Shown in pieces: positions 31,021-39,488 of a DNA stretch of 64,000 bases; position 1 is the stretch's first letter; each line of letters begins with the position of its first letter. Origin of the DNA: Coemansia sp. RSA 487 (lineage: Eukaryota; Kickxellomycota; Kickxellomycetes; Kickxellales; Kickxellaceae); NCBI GenBank assembly GCA_027577595.1, contig JANBRJ010000019.1:124001-188000 (forward strand). Direction: 5' to 3'. The translations under genes were made by a program, and so were the position numbers. The notes beneath the pieces are model-generated. The model had not been told where the DNA came from, searched no databases, and saw only the letters and a program-made list of their open reading frames with translations.

Positions 31021-31851
31021 ATGTCTTCTGCTCAAACGACCTCTGCTACCACCGCTGCCGCGGACGAGTTCCCCCACAAGGTGTTTGTCGGGAATCTCTC
31101 TTTCAGCACCACCGAGGGAGAACTCAAGGACTTTTTCTCGGATGTTGCCGACGTTGTGGACGCCAGCATAATCACGCGTGGACCCCGCTCCCTTGGCTAC
31201 GGGTTCGTCGCGTTTGCTGACGAGGCCACTCTGCAGAAGGTCACTGCCGCCAAGAATGGGAAGGAGCTTGGTGGCCGCACCATCAACGTCGAGTCCGCCC
31301 GCCCGATTACCGAGGAGTCGCTGGCCGCGAAGAAAGAAAAGGCCGCGAACCGCCGCCGGAACCGCAAGCCAAAGGGCAAGGGTACCGAGGAGACCAGCAC
31401 TGGCGACGAAAAGCCTCAAAGGGCCGAGCAGGACAGGTCGGACTCGTCGCCACGCGAAGGCAAGCGTCGCCCCCGCAGGTTCCCCAGACGGTCCAGGAAT
31501 GGCGAGCGTGCTGCCGAGGGTTCTGATGCCGCTGCGCCGGCTGCACCCAAGAAGGATACACGCAAGCCCTCCGATACCGTGGCCTTTATTGGTAACCTCC
31601 CGTTCACCACCACCGACGAGGAGCTGAGCAAACTGTTTTCCGACTTTTCGATCTCGTCGGCACGCATCGTGGTCAACAAGAAGTCGATGCGCCCCAAGGG
31701 CTTTGGCTTTGTAACCTTCTCATCCCCTGCAGACCAGGCAAATGCCATCGCAAGGTACACTGCCCAGCCACTCACTGCCAACGACCGTGAGCTCTCGATC
31801 AAGGCCGCTCTCAGCGATGCTCCTGTTGCTTCTGAGAACGAGTCTGCTTAA
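31021..31851 (+). CDS. Two-RRM RNA-binding protein (Sbp1-like layout)
   Basis: 276 residues. RRM1 at about 18-100 has RNP2 KVFVGNLSF and RNP1 LGYGFVAF. RRM2 at about 182-262 has RNP2 VAFIGNLPF and RNP1 PKGFGFVTF. The linker between (105-180) is strongly basic (RRRNRKPKGKG, RRPRRFPRRSRNG) with acidic and Ser/Thr stretches. The RRM, Arg-rich linker, RRM order matches yeast Sbp1, which binds mRNA leaders and eIF4G and can repress translation. The linker lacks classic RGG repeats, so the assignment is by layout only. The start at 31021 has a good AACAATGT context; the frame upstream is open but has no ATG. Single-exon. Confidence 0.8.
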   Translation: MSSAQTTSATTAAADEFPHKVFVGNLSFSTTEGELKDFFSDVADVVDASIITRGPRSLGYGFVAFADEATLQKVTAAKNGKELGGRTINVESARPITEESLAAKKEKAANRRRNRKPKGKGTEETSTGDEKPQRAEQDRSDSSPREGKRRPRRFPRRSRNGERAAEGSDAAAPAAPKKDTRKPSDTVAFIGNLPFTTTDEELSKLFSDFSISSARIVVNKKSMRPKGFGFVTFSSPADQANAIARYTAQPLTANDRELSIKAALSDAPVASENESA

Positions 31852-32194
31852 GCACGCATATAAAGTTTCTCCTTTTTGTTGATGGCAAGCTCAGCACAAG
31901 CGTTTTCTTGGGTTTCCGTACCATTTCTTTTTTGTTGATTTTTTTTTGGCTACGGTGTAACTCCAAAAAATAATCAAAAATTTACACTATTCCTACTGCG
32001 GGTTGTGAATATCTTTTTGTCTGGTACTTTCTACAACAATAGAAGAAATAAACAAAAGCCCTAGCGGCTTGATACCTAGAGATGCTGTTAGATACAAAAG
32101 AAAAGTATTGTGCTATCCATTGGTCCGTGGCTTTTAGCTTTAATATTGTTATGAACACGTATGCGAGACTTGATATACGCTATTACTACACCCG
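31852..32194. other. Convergent 3' spacer
   Basis: 343 AT-rich bases between the RRM gene and the end of GEP4. Nothing recognised beyond presumed 3' ends. Confidence 0.5.
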
Positions 32195-32842
32195 TCATGG
32201 TTTGCTTATGCCTGACACATGGGCTGGTGCCTGAACGCCGCGCTCGTTCAGCATTGCATATACGCTATGTTCCAGCCGCCTCGCCAGCAAAGCCACGACA
32301 TTGTCACCTTTTGCTGTAATGATGTCTCTGGTCCAGATAGCAAGCATGCCATTCTTGTTTGCCAGCAAAACGTCAGTAGCCAGGCGATCGCCGACCACAG
32401 CCACCTGGCCTGAGCTGATTGAGCCCGACGGAACGTTTGACAGGTCGCACAACCCGCTAAGCACCTCACTACCACACCCGGGTTTCTTGACCTTGTGCCG
32501 CAGTACGGGAACACCCAGAGCCATTTCCACTTGTTTGGCCGCCCTGTCGTCTGTATCATCGGGTGTGCCTGCCGAGTTTGACACAATCAGTACATGGGGC
32601 TCAGGAAAAACAGCTCTGCATTTGCTCCACGCCTCCTTGAACTCGGGATTGATGTGGTCTACGTATGGAGCGGTCAGACAGTTGTCCTTGTCGAAAACAA
32701 GGTACTTGATACCGTGGTCCCGCAGCAGCTCGTACGGAATCGACCGGATGTCTGGAACCGTCATATGTGGCATTAGTAGATGCGGTTGGCTCAGCATTAG
32801 CCACGCCGATCTGACACCTGCAGAATTAAACCACTGCACCAT
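32195..32842 (-). CDS. GEP4: Mitochondrial phosphatidylglycerophosphatase GEP4
   Basis: 215 residues of the HAD class IIIA family typical of Gep4. The N-terminal helix (NSAGVRSAWLMLSQPHLLMP) matches the family's membrane-associated start. HAD motif I is FDKDN (Asp51, Asp53), then LTAPY; motif II is VSNSAGTPDD; the Lys of motif III lies in KVKKPGC; motif IV is VGDRLATDVLLAN. The enzyme removes phosphate from phosphatidylglycerophosphate on the matrix side of the inner membrane to give phosphatidylglycerol, the precursor of cardiolipin. The length and order are normal, and the ATG at 32842 gives the family's N-terminus. It lies 228 bases downstream of DCC1 on the same strand. Single-exon. Confidence 0.93.
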   Translation of the reverse strand: MVQWFNSAGVRSAWLMLSQPHLLMPHMTVPDIRSIPYELLRDHGIKYLVFDKDNCLTAPYVDHINPEFKEAWSKCRAVFPEPHVLIVSNSAGTPDDTDDRAAKQVEMALGVPVLRHKVKKPGCGSEVLSGLCDLSNVPSGSISSGQVAVVGDRLATDVLLANKNGMLAIWTRDIITAKGDNVVALLARRLEHSVYAMLNERGVQAPAHVSGISKP

Positions 32843-33070
32843 GATCTCTGGATGAAATACAACGATAAAAATAGATCAGAGTATCAAGTAAAATGATGAA
32901 TAGAAATATAAAAGAAATATAGAATATACAGATCAAGCTGCTGTTTACATTTACGTTCACATTTACGTTTGCAATTACACTTTCGGTTTTATGGTTTCGC
33001 TACGATTCCCTTCTTGCAAATAAGCAAATAGAAAAATGTACTTAACGTGCCCAGCAGCTATTAGCTTCTT

Positions 33071-34483
33071 TTACTTTAGTCTGCTGGAATATACTGTCTG
33101 GCCTCCAGGACTCTTGACACCGCGGCAGAATTTGATCAACCACGCGTCAATAGTTTTGTTTACCGTCTCCAACGTCTTGCTATCACCGCCTTCAAGCATA
33201 TCGCGGTCAACGTCAACAAGGTCTTCCAAGTAAGGCTGCAGTTCAAGCCTGGACCACCTGGATTTCACATCAAACAGCTTTTGCATTCTGACCCGCGGCT
33301 CGCTGGGCAGTGTGCTTCTGAACAGCGGTGCCAAGTACGTCAAGTGGTAAGAGATCCCGTTGGCGCTGTACAAGAGGTGCGCATCGATCGGCGTGGTTGC
33401 ATACGCCAAATCGCGGACAACCGAAGACGGGATACTTAGGCTGCTCCACTTCTCAATGTCATCCGCAATGCCCTTATGGAGCTGCGGTGGCATTGTGGCC
33501 CGAAGTGCCGAAAGGAACTCCGATACTGGCCATGAGCGCATATCCTCGACCGCAAAAATCTGCTCCGCCAAGTACTTTGCCACCCGCATGCTATCGATCG
33601 CATACACTGGAGGTGACGTCTGGATTTGCCGGCCAAACCTGGCAAGCACAGCCTCTACGACCTCATAGACAAGCAAATCGCCATCTGCATCGGACTGCAA
33701 AGCCTGGTACACATCATTCGCATCGAGTGCGTCTGGCGACCATTCTTTTTCTACTTGTGTTGCGAGAACCAGCCGCAGAAGATCCATGCAGTACCCAGGA
33801 TCCAAGATCCGCCAGTTACCGCTCCTGGCCTCGCGAAAGGCAGGTATTTCGGCAAGCACACGGTGCAGCGTCCTGTCGCCTGCTTGTACATGTCTCTTCA
33901 GAAGACCATCTGAAATGCGGGTTGGGTTTTGCTCGTGCCTTGAAGCGTCTTTCGAGCCATCGGCCATATGTATATCGTTATCGCTTTGCTCAGCATCAAG
34001 ATGGTCGGCCGTCTGTTCAAACTCGGTGCCACGGAAAGGGCCTCGCCTATCCCATCCAAGCACTTCGAGGACACGTGTATGTATCTGTGGCTGTGTTTTT
34101 TGCAGCTCAAACGTCTGATTCAACGAGGCGCGTAGCAGTATATCGACAGCGGCAGTTGTCCCAGATGAGTCATCCTGACTGCCTTGCTGTTCTTCCGCTC
34201 GAGTAAATAGATAGAGGTTATTGGATGTGTGTGCGGTTACCATCTTATAGGCGCGGTCCTCGGTATCAATGAGCGCCGCAATGTCTGCTTCTCTGCCACG
34301 GATCAGCAGTGACTTTTCGTCTTCTATCGTTGCGTTGTTGTTGTTTGGTCTGTCTAGCTGTGCGAGAATCTCGGGCGTTAGCTCCAATAGCCGGTACTCT
34401 TCGGGATATCCGTCGCTTACAGACAAACGCAAGGTGTTGGTAGTTGAAATACTCATGCTGCTGCTGCTGTGAATGTCTGCCAT
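33071..34483 (-). CDS. DCC1: Sister-chromatid cohesion protein Dcc1
   Basis: 470 residues. The N-terminal part carries the family hallmark RGREADIAALIDTEDRAYKM followed by TAHTSNNLYL. The C-terminal half holds winged-helix-like blocks (SPDALDANDVYQAL, PVSEFLSALRATMP, DLAYATTPIDAHLLY and the Leu/Arg-rich end). Dcc1 joins Ctf8 and Ctf18 in the alternative RFC clamp loader that acts on PCNA during replication and cohesion. The linker at 120-160 is acidic and disordered. The start at 34483 is the first ATG of the frame, and its Ser-rich head looks disordered. It diverges from the peroxiredoxin gene. Single-exon. Confidence 0.9.
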   Translation of the reverse strand: MADIHSSSSMSISTTNTLRLSVSDGYPEEYRLLELTPEILAQLDRPNNNNATIEDEKSLLIRGREADIAALIDTEDRAYKMVTAHTSNNLYLFTRAEEQQGSQDDSSGTTAAVDILLRASLNQTFELQKTQPQIHTRVLEVLGWDRRGPFRGTEFEQTADHLDAEQSDNDIHMADGSKDASRHEQNPTRISDGLLKRHVQAGDRTLHRVLAEIPAFREARSGNWRILDPGYCMDLLRLVLATQVEKEWSPDALDANDVYQALQSDADGDLLVYEVVEAVLARFGRQIQTSPPVYAIDSMRVAKYLAEQIFAVEDMRSWPVSEFLSALRATMPPQLHKGIADDIEKWSSLSIPSSVVRDLAYATTPIDAHLLYSANGISYHLTYLAPLFRSTLPSEPRVRMQKLFDVKSRWSRLELQPYLEDLVDVDRDMLEGGDSKTLETVNKTIDAWLIKFCRGVKSPGGQTVYSSRLK

Positions 34484-34922
34484 GAGTAATATGGTTCTTA
34501 TTGGTGGTAAATTGAATTAGAAAAGCAATGCACGCAACACGCGACACGGACACGACACGACGAGTGGGTCCAGACGAACAATATCAGATAAGAATAAAGC
34601 ACAATTTCAAAAAGCTGAATTTAAATAGCCGACTGCTTACAAATAAACAATATTTTTGACAACCAGAGAATATAAAGAGTTTGCAGTTACTTTTCGGGCA
34701 TTTGTTTACAGGCTGTGTCGGATAGTCCGGTATTAATTTTTAAACTAGGATTATGTGGCTGGGCAGCTATCGTTAACGTCAGCATCAGAACAAAAAGGAA
34801 AACTGTTGGGGTGGAGGGAAACACAGAACACCAAAGAATGTTTCAAGACTTGAAAGCATAGGAAAAACCTCCGCTGTTGGTTGCTTGCTGTTCATAATCG
34901 TTTATCAAAGTCGAAGCACCAA

Positions 34923-34929
34923 TATAAAA
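34923..34929 (+). promoter_or_regulatory. TATA box of the peroxiredoxin gene
   Basis: TATAAAA, 145-151 bases upstream of the ATG at 35074, followed at once by a long pyrimidine tract as in strongly expressed fungal genes. Confidence 0.5.
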
Positions 34930-34947
34930 TGGATTTGATTGCGCAAA

Positions 34948-35020
34948 CTTTTCTTTTACTTTTCCTTTTTCTCCTTTTTCTTTTCCTTCTCCTTTTCTCC
35001 TTCCATCTCCTTCTGTCCTT
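34948..35020 (+). promoter_or_regulatory. Pyrimidine-rich tract before the peroxiredoxin start
   Basis: About 73 bases almost wholly C and T on the coding strand, ending about 50 bases before the ATG. Such tracts near fungal transcription starts go with high expression. Confidence 0.6.
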
Positions 35021-35073
35021 GTACATCAAACAAATTACGACAGCTTTTCTTTCCTCAAAACATTTTCTTAAAA

Positions 35074-35661
35074 ATGGTTCTCCAGCCCCGCTCCGCCGCT
35101 CCCCAGTTCACCGCCGACGCGCTTGTCGACGGTGAGATCACAAAGGTCTCCCTGTCCGACTACAAAGGCAAGTACGTTGTCCTGTTTGCGTGGCCGTTTG
35201 ACTTTACCTTTGTCTGCCCGACCGAGATCTGCGCATTCAGCGACCGGTACGACGACTTCAAGAAGCTTGGCGCTGAGGTGCTTGGGTTCTCGTGCGACTC
35301 GGTATTCAGCCACTTCAACTGGGTCCAGCAGCCCCGCAAGGAGGGCGGCCTTGGTGAGATCAAGTTCCCCATGCTTGCTGACACCAACCAAAAGATTGCC
35401 CGCGACTACCAGATCCTGTACGAGGACGAGGGCTGCCCTTGCCGCGGCCTGTTCATCATCGATCCCGAGCAGAAGATCCGGATCATGATGATCAACGACA
35501 ATCCTGTCGGTCGCTCCGTTGACGAGGCTCTGCGTCTCCTCGAGGCCCTGCAGTTCACAGACAAGCACGGCGAGGTCTGCCCCGCCAACTGGAAGGCTGG
35601 CGACGCAACCATCAAGCCCGAGATTACTGACTCCAAGGACTTCTTTGCCAAGGCTAACTAA
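35074..35661 (+). CDS. TSA1: Typical 2-Cys peroxiredoxin (Tsa1/AhpC class)
   Basis: 195 residues. The peroxidatic Cys48 lies in FTFVCPTEI and the resolving Cys169 in GEVCPANW, so the dimeric two-Cys cycle is intact. [20 protein letters not shown] is the family helix. It reduces hydrogen peroxide and organic peroxides using thioredoxin, in the cytosol. The sensitivity motif GGLG is present, but the second motif, usually YF near the C-terminus, reads FF (KDFFAKAN). The active-site strand has FAWPFDFTF in place of the common FFYPLDFTF. The start is set at 35074 (AAAATGG context); the open frame upstream is a low-complexity Phe/Ser stretch from the pyrimidine tract. It is convergent with NAA50 with 92 bases between. 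Confidence 0.95.
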   Translation: MVLQPRSAAPQFTADALVDGEITKVSLSDYKGKYVVLFAWPFDFTFVCPTEICAFSDRYDDFKKLGAEVLGFSCDSVFSHFNWVQQPRKEGGLGEIKFPMLADTNQKIARDYQILYEDEGCPCRGLFIIDPEQKIRIMMINDNPVGRSVDEALRLLEALQFTDKHGEVCPANWKAGDATIKPEITDSKDFFAKAN

Positions 35662-35753
35662 TCATTCCATAGTTTTTTTACCAGGCCAAGGTGGATCTCA
35701 TCATAAATTCATGTTTACCAAAACAAAAAAAGTAAAGCAAAACAAAAGTGCTA

Positions 35754-36329
35754 CTAGCGTAACCGATATTCTAGCAGATATGCATGTGGAGGCTCAATAT
35801 TTTTGTAATAGCGCTCGATCAAACGCAGCGTGATAAAGCCATGCTTGTGGTAGAAGCGCAGCGCGTCGTCGTTATCGATCTTGACATGCAGTACGACGCG
35901 CTTGACAAGGGGATCCTGCTTTGCAATATCCATGGCGTTTGCCAGCAGCATCCGCCCGATTCCCAGCCGCCTGTATGGCGCCAGCACACCAAGAGTCATC
36001 ATGTACATCTCGTGCAACTCGGGCTGCGGCATCCGTGGGTCATAGAACCTCGTGGCCGAGTCGGCAAACCCCAATGGTTGTTTGCGGCACGCGATTGTGC
36101 CCACGCACGCTCCCTGATACACTGCTAGCTGCGCAAACTGCCCAGGCTGCGTCAGGCTCTTGTAGTAGCTGCTGCTGTACCGGACGGGGAACAGCACCGA
36201 GTTCAGGTTACGCACCTTGCTAACAGTGTCCGAGCTCACTTGTATAAACTCCACAGGGTTTCCGTTTTCTGTCGTCACTGCGCCAAGCCCCACAGGAATG
36301 CCGTTACTGTTGCTCTCCGTGCAATTCAT
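35754..36329 (-). CDS. NAA50: N-alpha-acetyltransferase NAA50 (NatE)
   Basis: 191 residues of one GNAT fold. The strand and helix order is clear: LNSVLFPVRYSSSYYKSL (the peptide-binding start typical of NAA50), VGTIACRKQP, YMMTLGVLAPYRRLGIGRML with the acetyl-CoA loop RRLGIG, VVLHVKIDNDDALRFYHKHG and YYKNIEPPHAYLL. NAA50 acetylates the N-terminal Met of nascent chains when a hydrophobic residue follows and associates with the NatA complex on ribosomes. The first 35 or so residues are an Asn/Gly/Thr-rich extension not found in the short animal form. An insertion (PLGFADSATRFYDPRMPQ) lies between two strands. Start at 36329. Single-exon. Confidence 0.92.
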   Translation of the reverse strand: MNCTESNSNGIPVGLGAVTTENGNPVEFIQVSSDTVSKVRNLNSVLFPVRYSSSYYKSLTQPGQFAQLAVYQGACVGTIACRKQPLGFADSATRFYDPRMPQPELHEMYMMTLGVLAPYRRLGIGRMLLANAMDIAKQDPLVKRVVLHVKIDNDDALRFYHKHGFITLRLIERYYKNIEPPHAYLLEYRLR

Positions 36330-37057
36330 TATTTCGTGCCAGCCCAGGAAACGCTGGGATTTGTGTATTTTTTAAAAGTACAAATAAAAGGAATGTGAAT
36401 AGACAAGCAATTAACAGAAAGTTGGTTGTAGCGAGAAAAAGCAAAGAGAAAGGATTAGGCCAAGGGTATAGTGGGTGCGCAAAAAAAGTGAGAGCCTGGG
36501 CTTGTCCACTTATTAATTTCACGACAATCGAGTGCAATGCTTTTAGACAATATGAAAAGTTGGCTAGGATGTTCTTGTCAAAACGCAGGAAATATATTGC
36601 TAATCCGCGCATTTATAAGAAAACCTTTGCTTTGTCTTACAACACATCCAGCATGTTTGCTCATGCACACGTTGCACTTGACTATCGGCTGAACAAAATG
36701 TCATGTATAAATTTTCTGTATATTATTTCAGTACGGCACGCCGTCCTCCTATAATGGAGATAGCAAGAAAGCAAACAAGAACCACATCCACAACAGTTGT
36801 CAGAAAATTTCAACAAACGATATAACACTACTGGATCGTCCCCATAAAAGTCTTACAATTACCGAAATTGATCTCATCTGTATATGCGTTTAGCACAGAG
36901 CCGCACTTTTATGCAGATAAACTCTTTACTCTTACTGATGTGGTTTGTGTTTTTTTAATACTCCTTTTTATTTTATACTCTTCATTTAGTACTATTCATT
37001 AAACCTCCCTGTAGACACAGCCTACATCGCTTGTAAAAACTAAACCCAATATTGGAA
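36330..37057. other. Divergent promoter region, NAA50 / CTK2
   Basis: 728 AT-rich bases. A 119-codon + ORF (36395-36754) has no family features and is probably chance. Confidence 0.5.
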
Positions 37058-38155
37058 ATGTCCACAGCCGCTACACGCCACGGCATTTCTGGCAATAACA
37101 GCAGCGGCAGCAGCAGTAGACATACTTATATGTCGTCTAGCTACATTTTAGCACAGCTGACAAACACGCCGTCAATATCAAACAGCCATGCGACACATAC
37201 TAGCAACAAAAACAACAACAGCGAAGGCAGTATCCAGCCGCGCGCCGATCAGCAAGAGATCTTTGACAACCCAGCAATGCAGACAGCCACAAAGTGCTGC
37301 ATTTTTATCAAAGAAATCTCTCGAAAGCTTGGATTCCCTGCGCGCACAGCCAGCACTGCACAGCTACTGGTCTACCGGACATATATATACCGTCCGTCCA
37401 CGCGTATAGGGAGCACCGACATGGCCACTGCATGCTTGTTTGTTGCGTCAAAGATGGAGGAGACGATCAAAAAGCTGCGCGATATAATTGCACATTCGTA
37501 CGTTATTTTATCCAAGCCGCAGTCCAGTGATCCAAAGCAAGTACCGTCGGCTGTCGTCGACAAGATGCGGCCCAGCATCATGAATGCTGAACAGCTTATA
37601 TTAGAAGCTATTGGCTACGACTTTCGCACATCGCACACCCACTTGTTGTTTGTAAAGCTTGCAAAAATGGCTGGACTAGAAAGAAAGTCGGGCATTGCTG
37701 CTTTGGGCTGGGCCATTCTTTCAGACGCATACTTCACAACATTGCCTGTACAGTATCCATCAGCCGTGATATCTGCCGGATCGTTGTGCCTAGCATGGTG
37801 TGTAGCTACGGACGAGCCCAAGGACACATGTGTTTCTATCCGCCGTTTGTTTACATCAAATGATGCAAGTGGCAACGGCAACCATACGAACGGATATCCG
37901 GAGTCCCCAAAAACGGAACCCAAGCGGCCTCTATCGCTTGCATTGACAAAGGATAATGAATGGTGGGTTGGTTTTGGTGTTTCTACAAGTGATATCCAGA
38001 GCTTTGTCAAGCAGATGGTCGACTTTTACTTGCTATTCTTCAACAGCACAATGGCCACCGCAGAGTACCTCGAACGGCACAAGTACGGCATTCCCAGTAA
38101 AGACATGGCTCAAAAGATTGCACAATGGCGAATGAAGATATCAGATAATTCTTGA
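37058..38155 (+). CDS. CTK2: CTD-kinase cyclin subunit Ctk2-like
   Basis: 365 residues from the ATG at 37058; the codon two before it is TTG. The first 75 residues are Ser/Asn-rich and disordered. The cyclin core follows: KCCIFIKEISRKLGFPARTA, STAQLLVYRTYIYRPSTRIG, DMATACLFVASKMEETIKKL and RDIIAHSYVIL. A second fold repeat holds AEQLILEAIGYDFRTSHTH and YPSAVISAGSLCLAW. In yeast Ctk2 pairs with the Ctk1 kinase to phosphorylate Ser2 of the RNA polymerase II tail. Cyclin K is the animal relative and the main alternative name. A Ser/Thr/Pro insert (270-300) may be regulatory. Single-exon. Convergent with the receptor-like gene (205 bases apart). Confidence 0.82.
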   Translation: MSTAATRHGISGNNSSGSSSRHTYMSSSYILAQLTNTPSISNSHATHTSNKNNNSEGSIQPRADQQEIFDNPAMQTATKCCIFIKEISRKLGFPARTASTAQLLVYRTYIYRPSTRIGSTDMATACLFVASKMEETIKKLRDIIAHSYVILSKPQSSDPKQVPSAVVDKMRPSIMNAEQLILEAIGYDFRTSHTHLLFVKLAKMAGLERKSGIAALGWAILSDAYFTTLPVQYPSAVISAGSLCLAWCVATDEPKDTCVSIRRLFTSNDASGNGNHTNGYPESPKTEPKRPLSLALTKDNEWWVGFGVSTSDIQSFVKQMVDFYLLFFNSTMATAEYLERHKYGIPSKDMAQKIAQWRMKISDNS

Positions 38156-38360
38156 AAAAGTCTTTATTTTTTCTTGGCTACTTGCACATTGCAGTATAGA
38201 AAAATTGCAAGTTCGAATGTAAAGTATAAGCTTTTGCCACGCGTCAAATAAATTACCAAGCAGAAAAAAAAAAGAAAATGGCGACGGGTAAGCTAATGTT
38301 GAATAGGGGAGAAATATACATAGTATAGCAGCAATGATATACTGGGTTTTTTTGTAACCC

Positions 38361-39488
38361 TTAGTAAGGATTGCGTTGGTAGTGGTTGTACTGCTGAAAA
38401 GGTCGGCGTTTGCGACGGATCTTTGACTGTACAAAAGCGGGGTTCGAAATGAAAACGATCAACAAGAGTATGCCAACACTATCGTTTGAATAGTCACGAA
38501 CCGATCTGGACCATTTTGCCTCTGGATATGCGTAAACGACAATCTGACCAAGCCCAGTTGCCAAGTGTGCAAGCAGATTGATCAATGGGTACAGTGCAAG
38601 ATAGTAGATTGATCGAGACACCTTGCGGCCGTAGTAGAGGCGATCGAGGGAGTCTGGACTGCTAGGAACAGCAGTTGTATCTGACTGTTGGCCTCTGCTA
38701 CGCATTCCAAATTGCCATCTAGGTGACGATGATGCCATTGTATCACCACCAACATCCCTTGCTGCTATGTGTGCTGCCATACCTTGATGGTACCCAGAAG
38801 ACCCGCTTGGCCACGAGTCGTTTGCATTGTTCACCATATTTTCGACGGACTGGCAGCTGCTGTCGGTCATTGGTAAGACCAGCTCGTCGATTTCGCGTCT
38901 TAGGCTGCGCCATTCGCGGATTGTCCGCCAGACCCCGGCGCCAACAAGAGCAACAGAAGCCAAGGAACAAATAACAATGACAATCGACAGAGTTATAATA
39001 TGGTAGTGGCGCTGGGACCAGTTTCCGCGGACAATGTACAAATGGTTCTCGCCAAGCTGGCCTGGCCAAGCCAAAATAGGCATCGAGATGACAAAAGAGA
39101 GAAACAGCGACAATGGAATGTAGAGCTGGTGCAGGCGGCGGGCAGAGCGGTAATGCAAGGCAAAGTTTAACAAAAGGTCTATGCAGAACGCCGTTATCAG
39201 GAAAAAGTAAACAAACGGCAGAAACGAGATATCTAGAAACCCGTACATTATTCGCACATACACTTGGTTTTCTCGAACGTGTTGCGGTAAGTGTGTAAAG
39301 AATATGTCCAGGTAGCTGATGCAGCGGTTTGCTGTTACCGCAGCCGCCATTGCAAGATTCAACTGCAGGAACATGCTAAAAACCCAGCCGTTGAATCTGA
39401 CCAGATATACGATTATTAGACATTGCGCGACCGAGCAGACTATTGAGGTGCCGCAGAATATGCTGTCGACGAGTTCCTGCGTCTGCAT
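38361..39488 (-). CDS. Seven-helix receptor-like membrane protein
   Basis: 375 residues with seven hydrophobic helices: about 10-30, 34-57, 85-110, 122-142, 163-190, then after a long polar loop (about 200-290) two more near 300-320 and 345-362. The large third inside loop, short outside loops and basic C-terminal tail (KIRRKRRPFQQYNHYQRN) give the look of a fungal G-protein-coupled receptor of the Git3/cAMP-receptor-like type. No clear diagnostic motif such as DRY is visible, so the family is unsettled. NWSQ in an outside loop is a possible glycosylation site. Start at 39488, the first ATG. Single-exon. Confidence 0.65.
   Translation of the reverse strand: MQTQELVDSIFCGTSIVCSVAQCLIIVYLVRFNGWVFSMFLQLNLAMAAAVTANRCISYLDIFFTHLPQHVRENQVYVRIMYGFLDISFLPFVYFFLITAFCIDLLLNFALHYRSARRLHQLYIPLSLFLSFVISMPILAWPGQLGENHLYIVRGNWSQRHYHIITLSIVIVICSLASVALVGAGVWRTIREWRSLRREIDELVLPMTDSSCQSVENMVNNANDSWPSGSSGYHQGMAAHIAARDVGGDTMASSSPRWQFGMRSRGQQSDTTAVPSSPDSLDRLYYGRKVSRSIYYLALYPLINLLAHLATGLGQIVVYAYPEAKWSRSVRDYSNDSVGILLLIVFISNPAFVQSKIRRKRRPFQQYNHYQRNPY

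Larger units (their letters stand above)
34484..35073. other. Divergent promoter region, DCC1 / peroxiredoxin
   Basis: 590 bases. Holds a TATA box and pyrimidine-rich leader for the peroxiredoxin gene. The ATG inside the TATA-adjacent sequence at 34929 is probably upstream of transcription start. Confidence 0.5.

Noticed and set aside
34929-35135. Upstream ORF overlapping the peroxiredoxin start
   Set aside because: Its ATG abuts the TATA box, so transcription probably begins downstream. It is only low-complexity Leu/Phe.
36395-36754. 119-codon ORF upstream of CTK2
   Set aside because: No recognisable composition and lies in a divergent promoter region.
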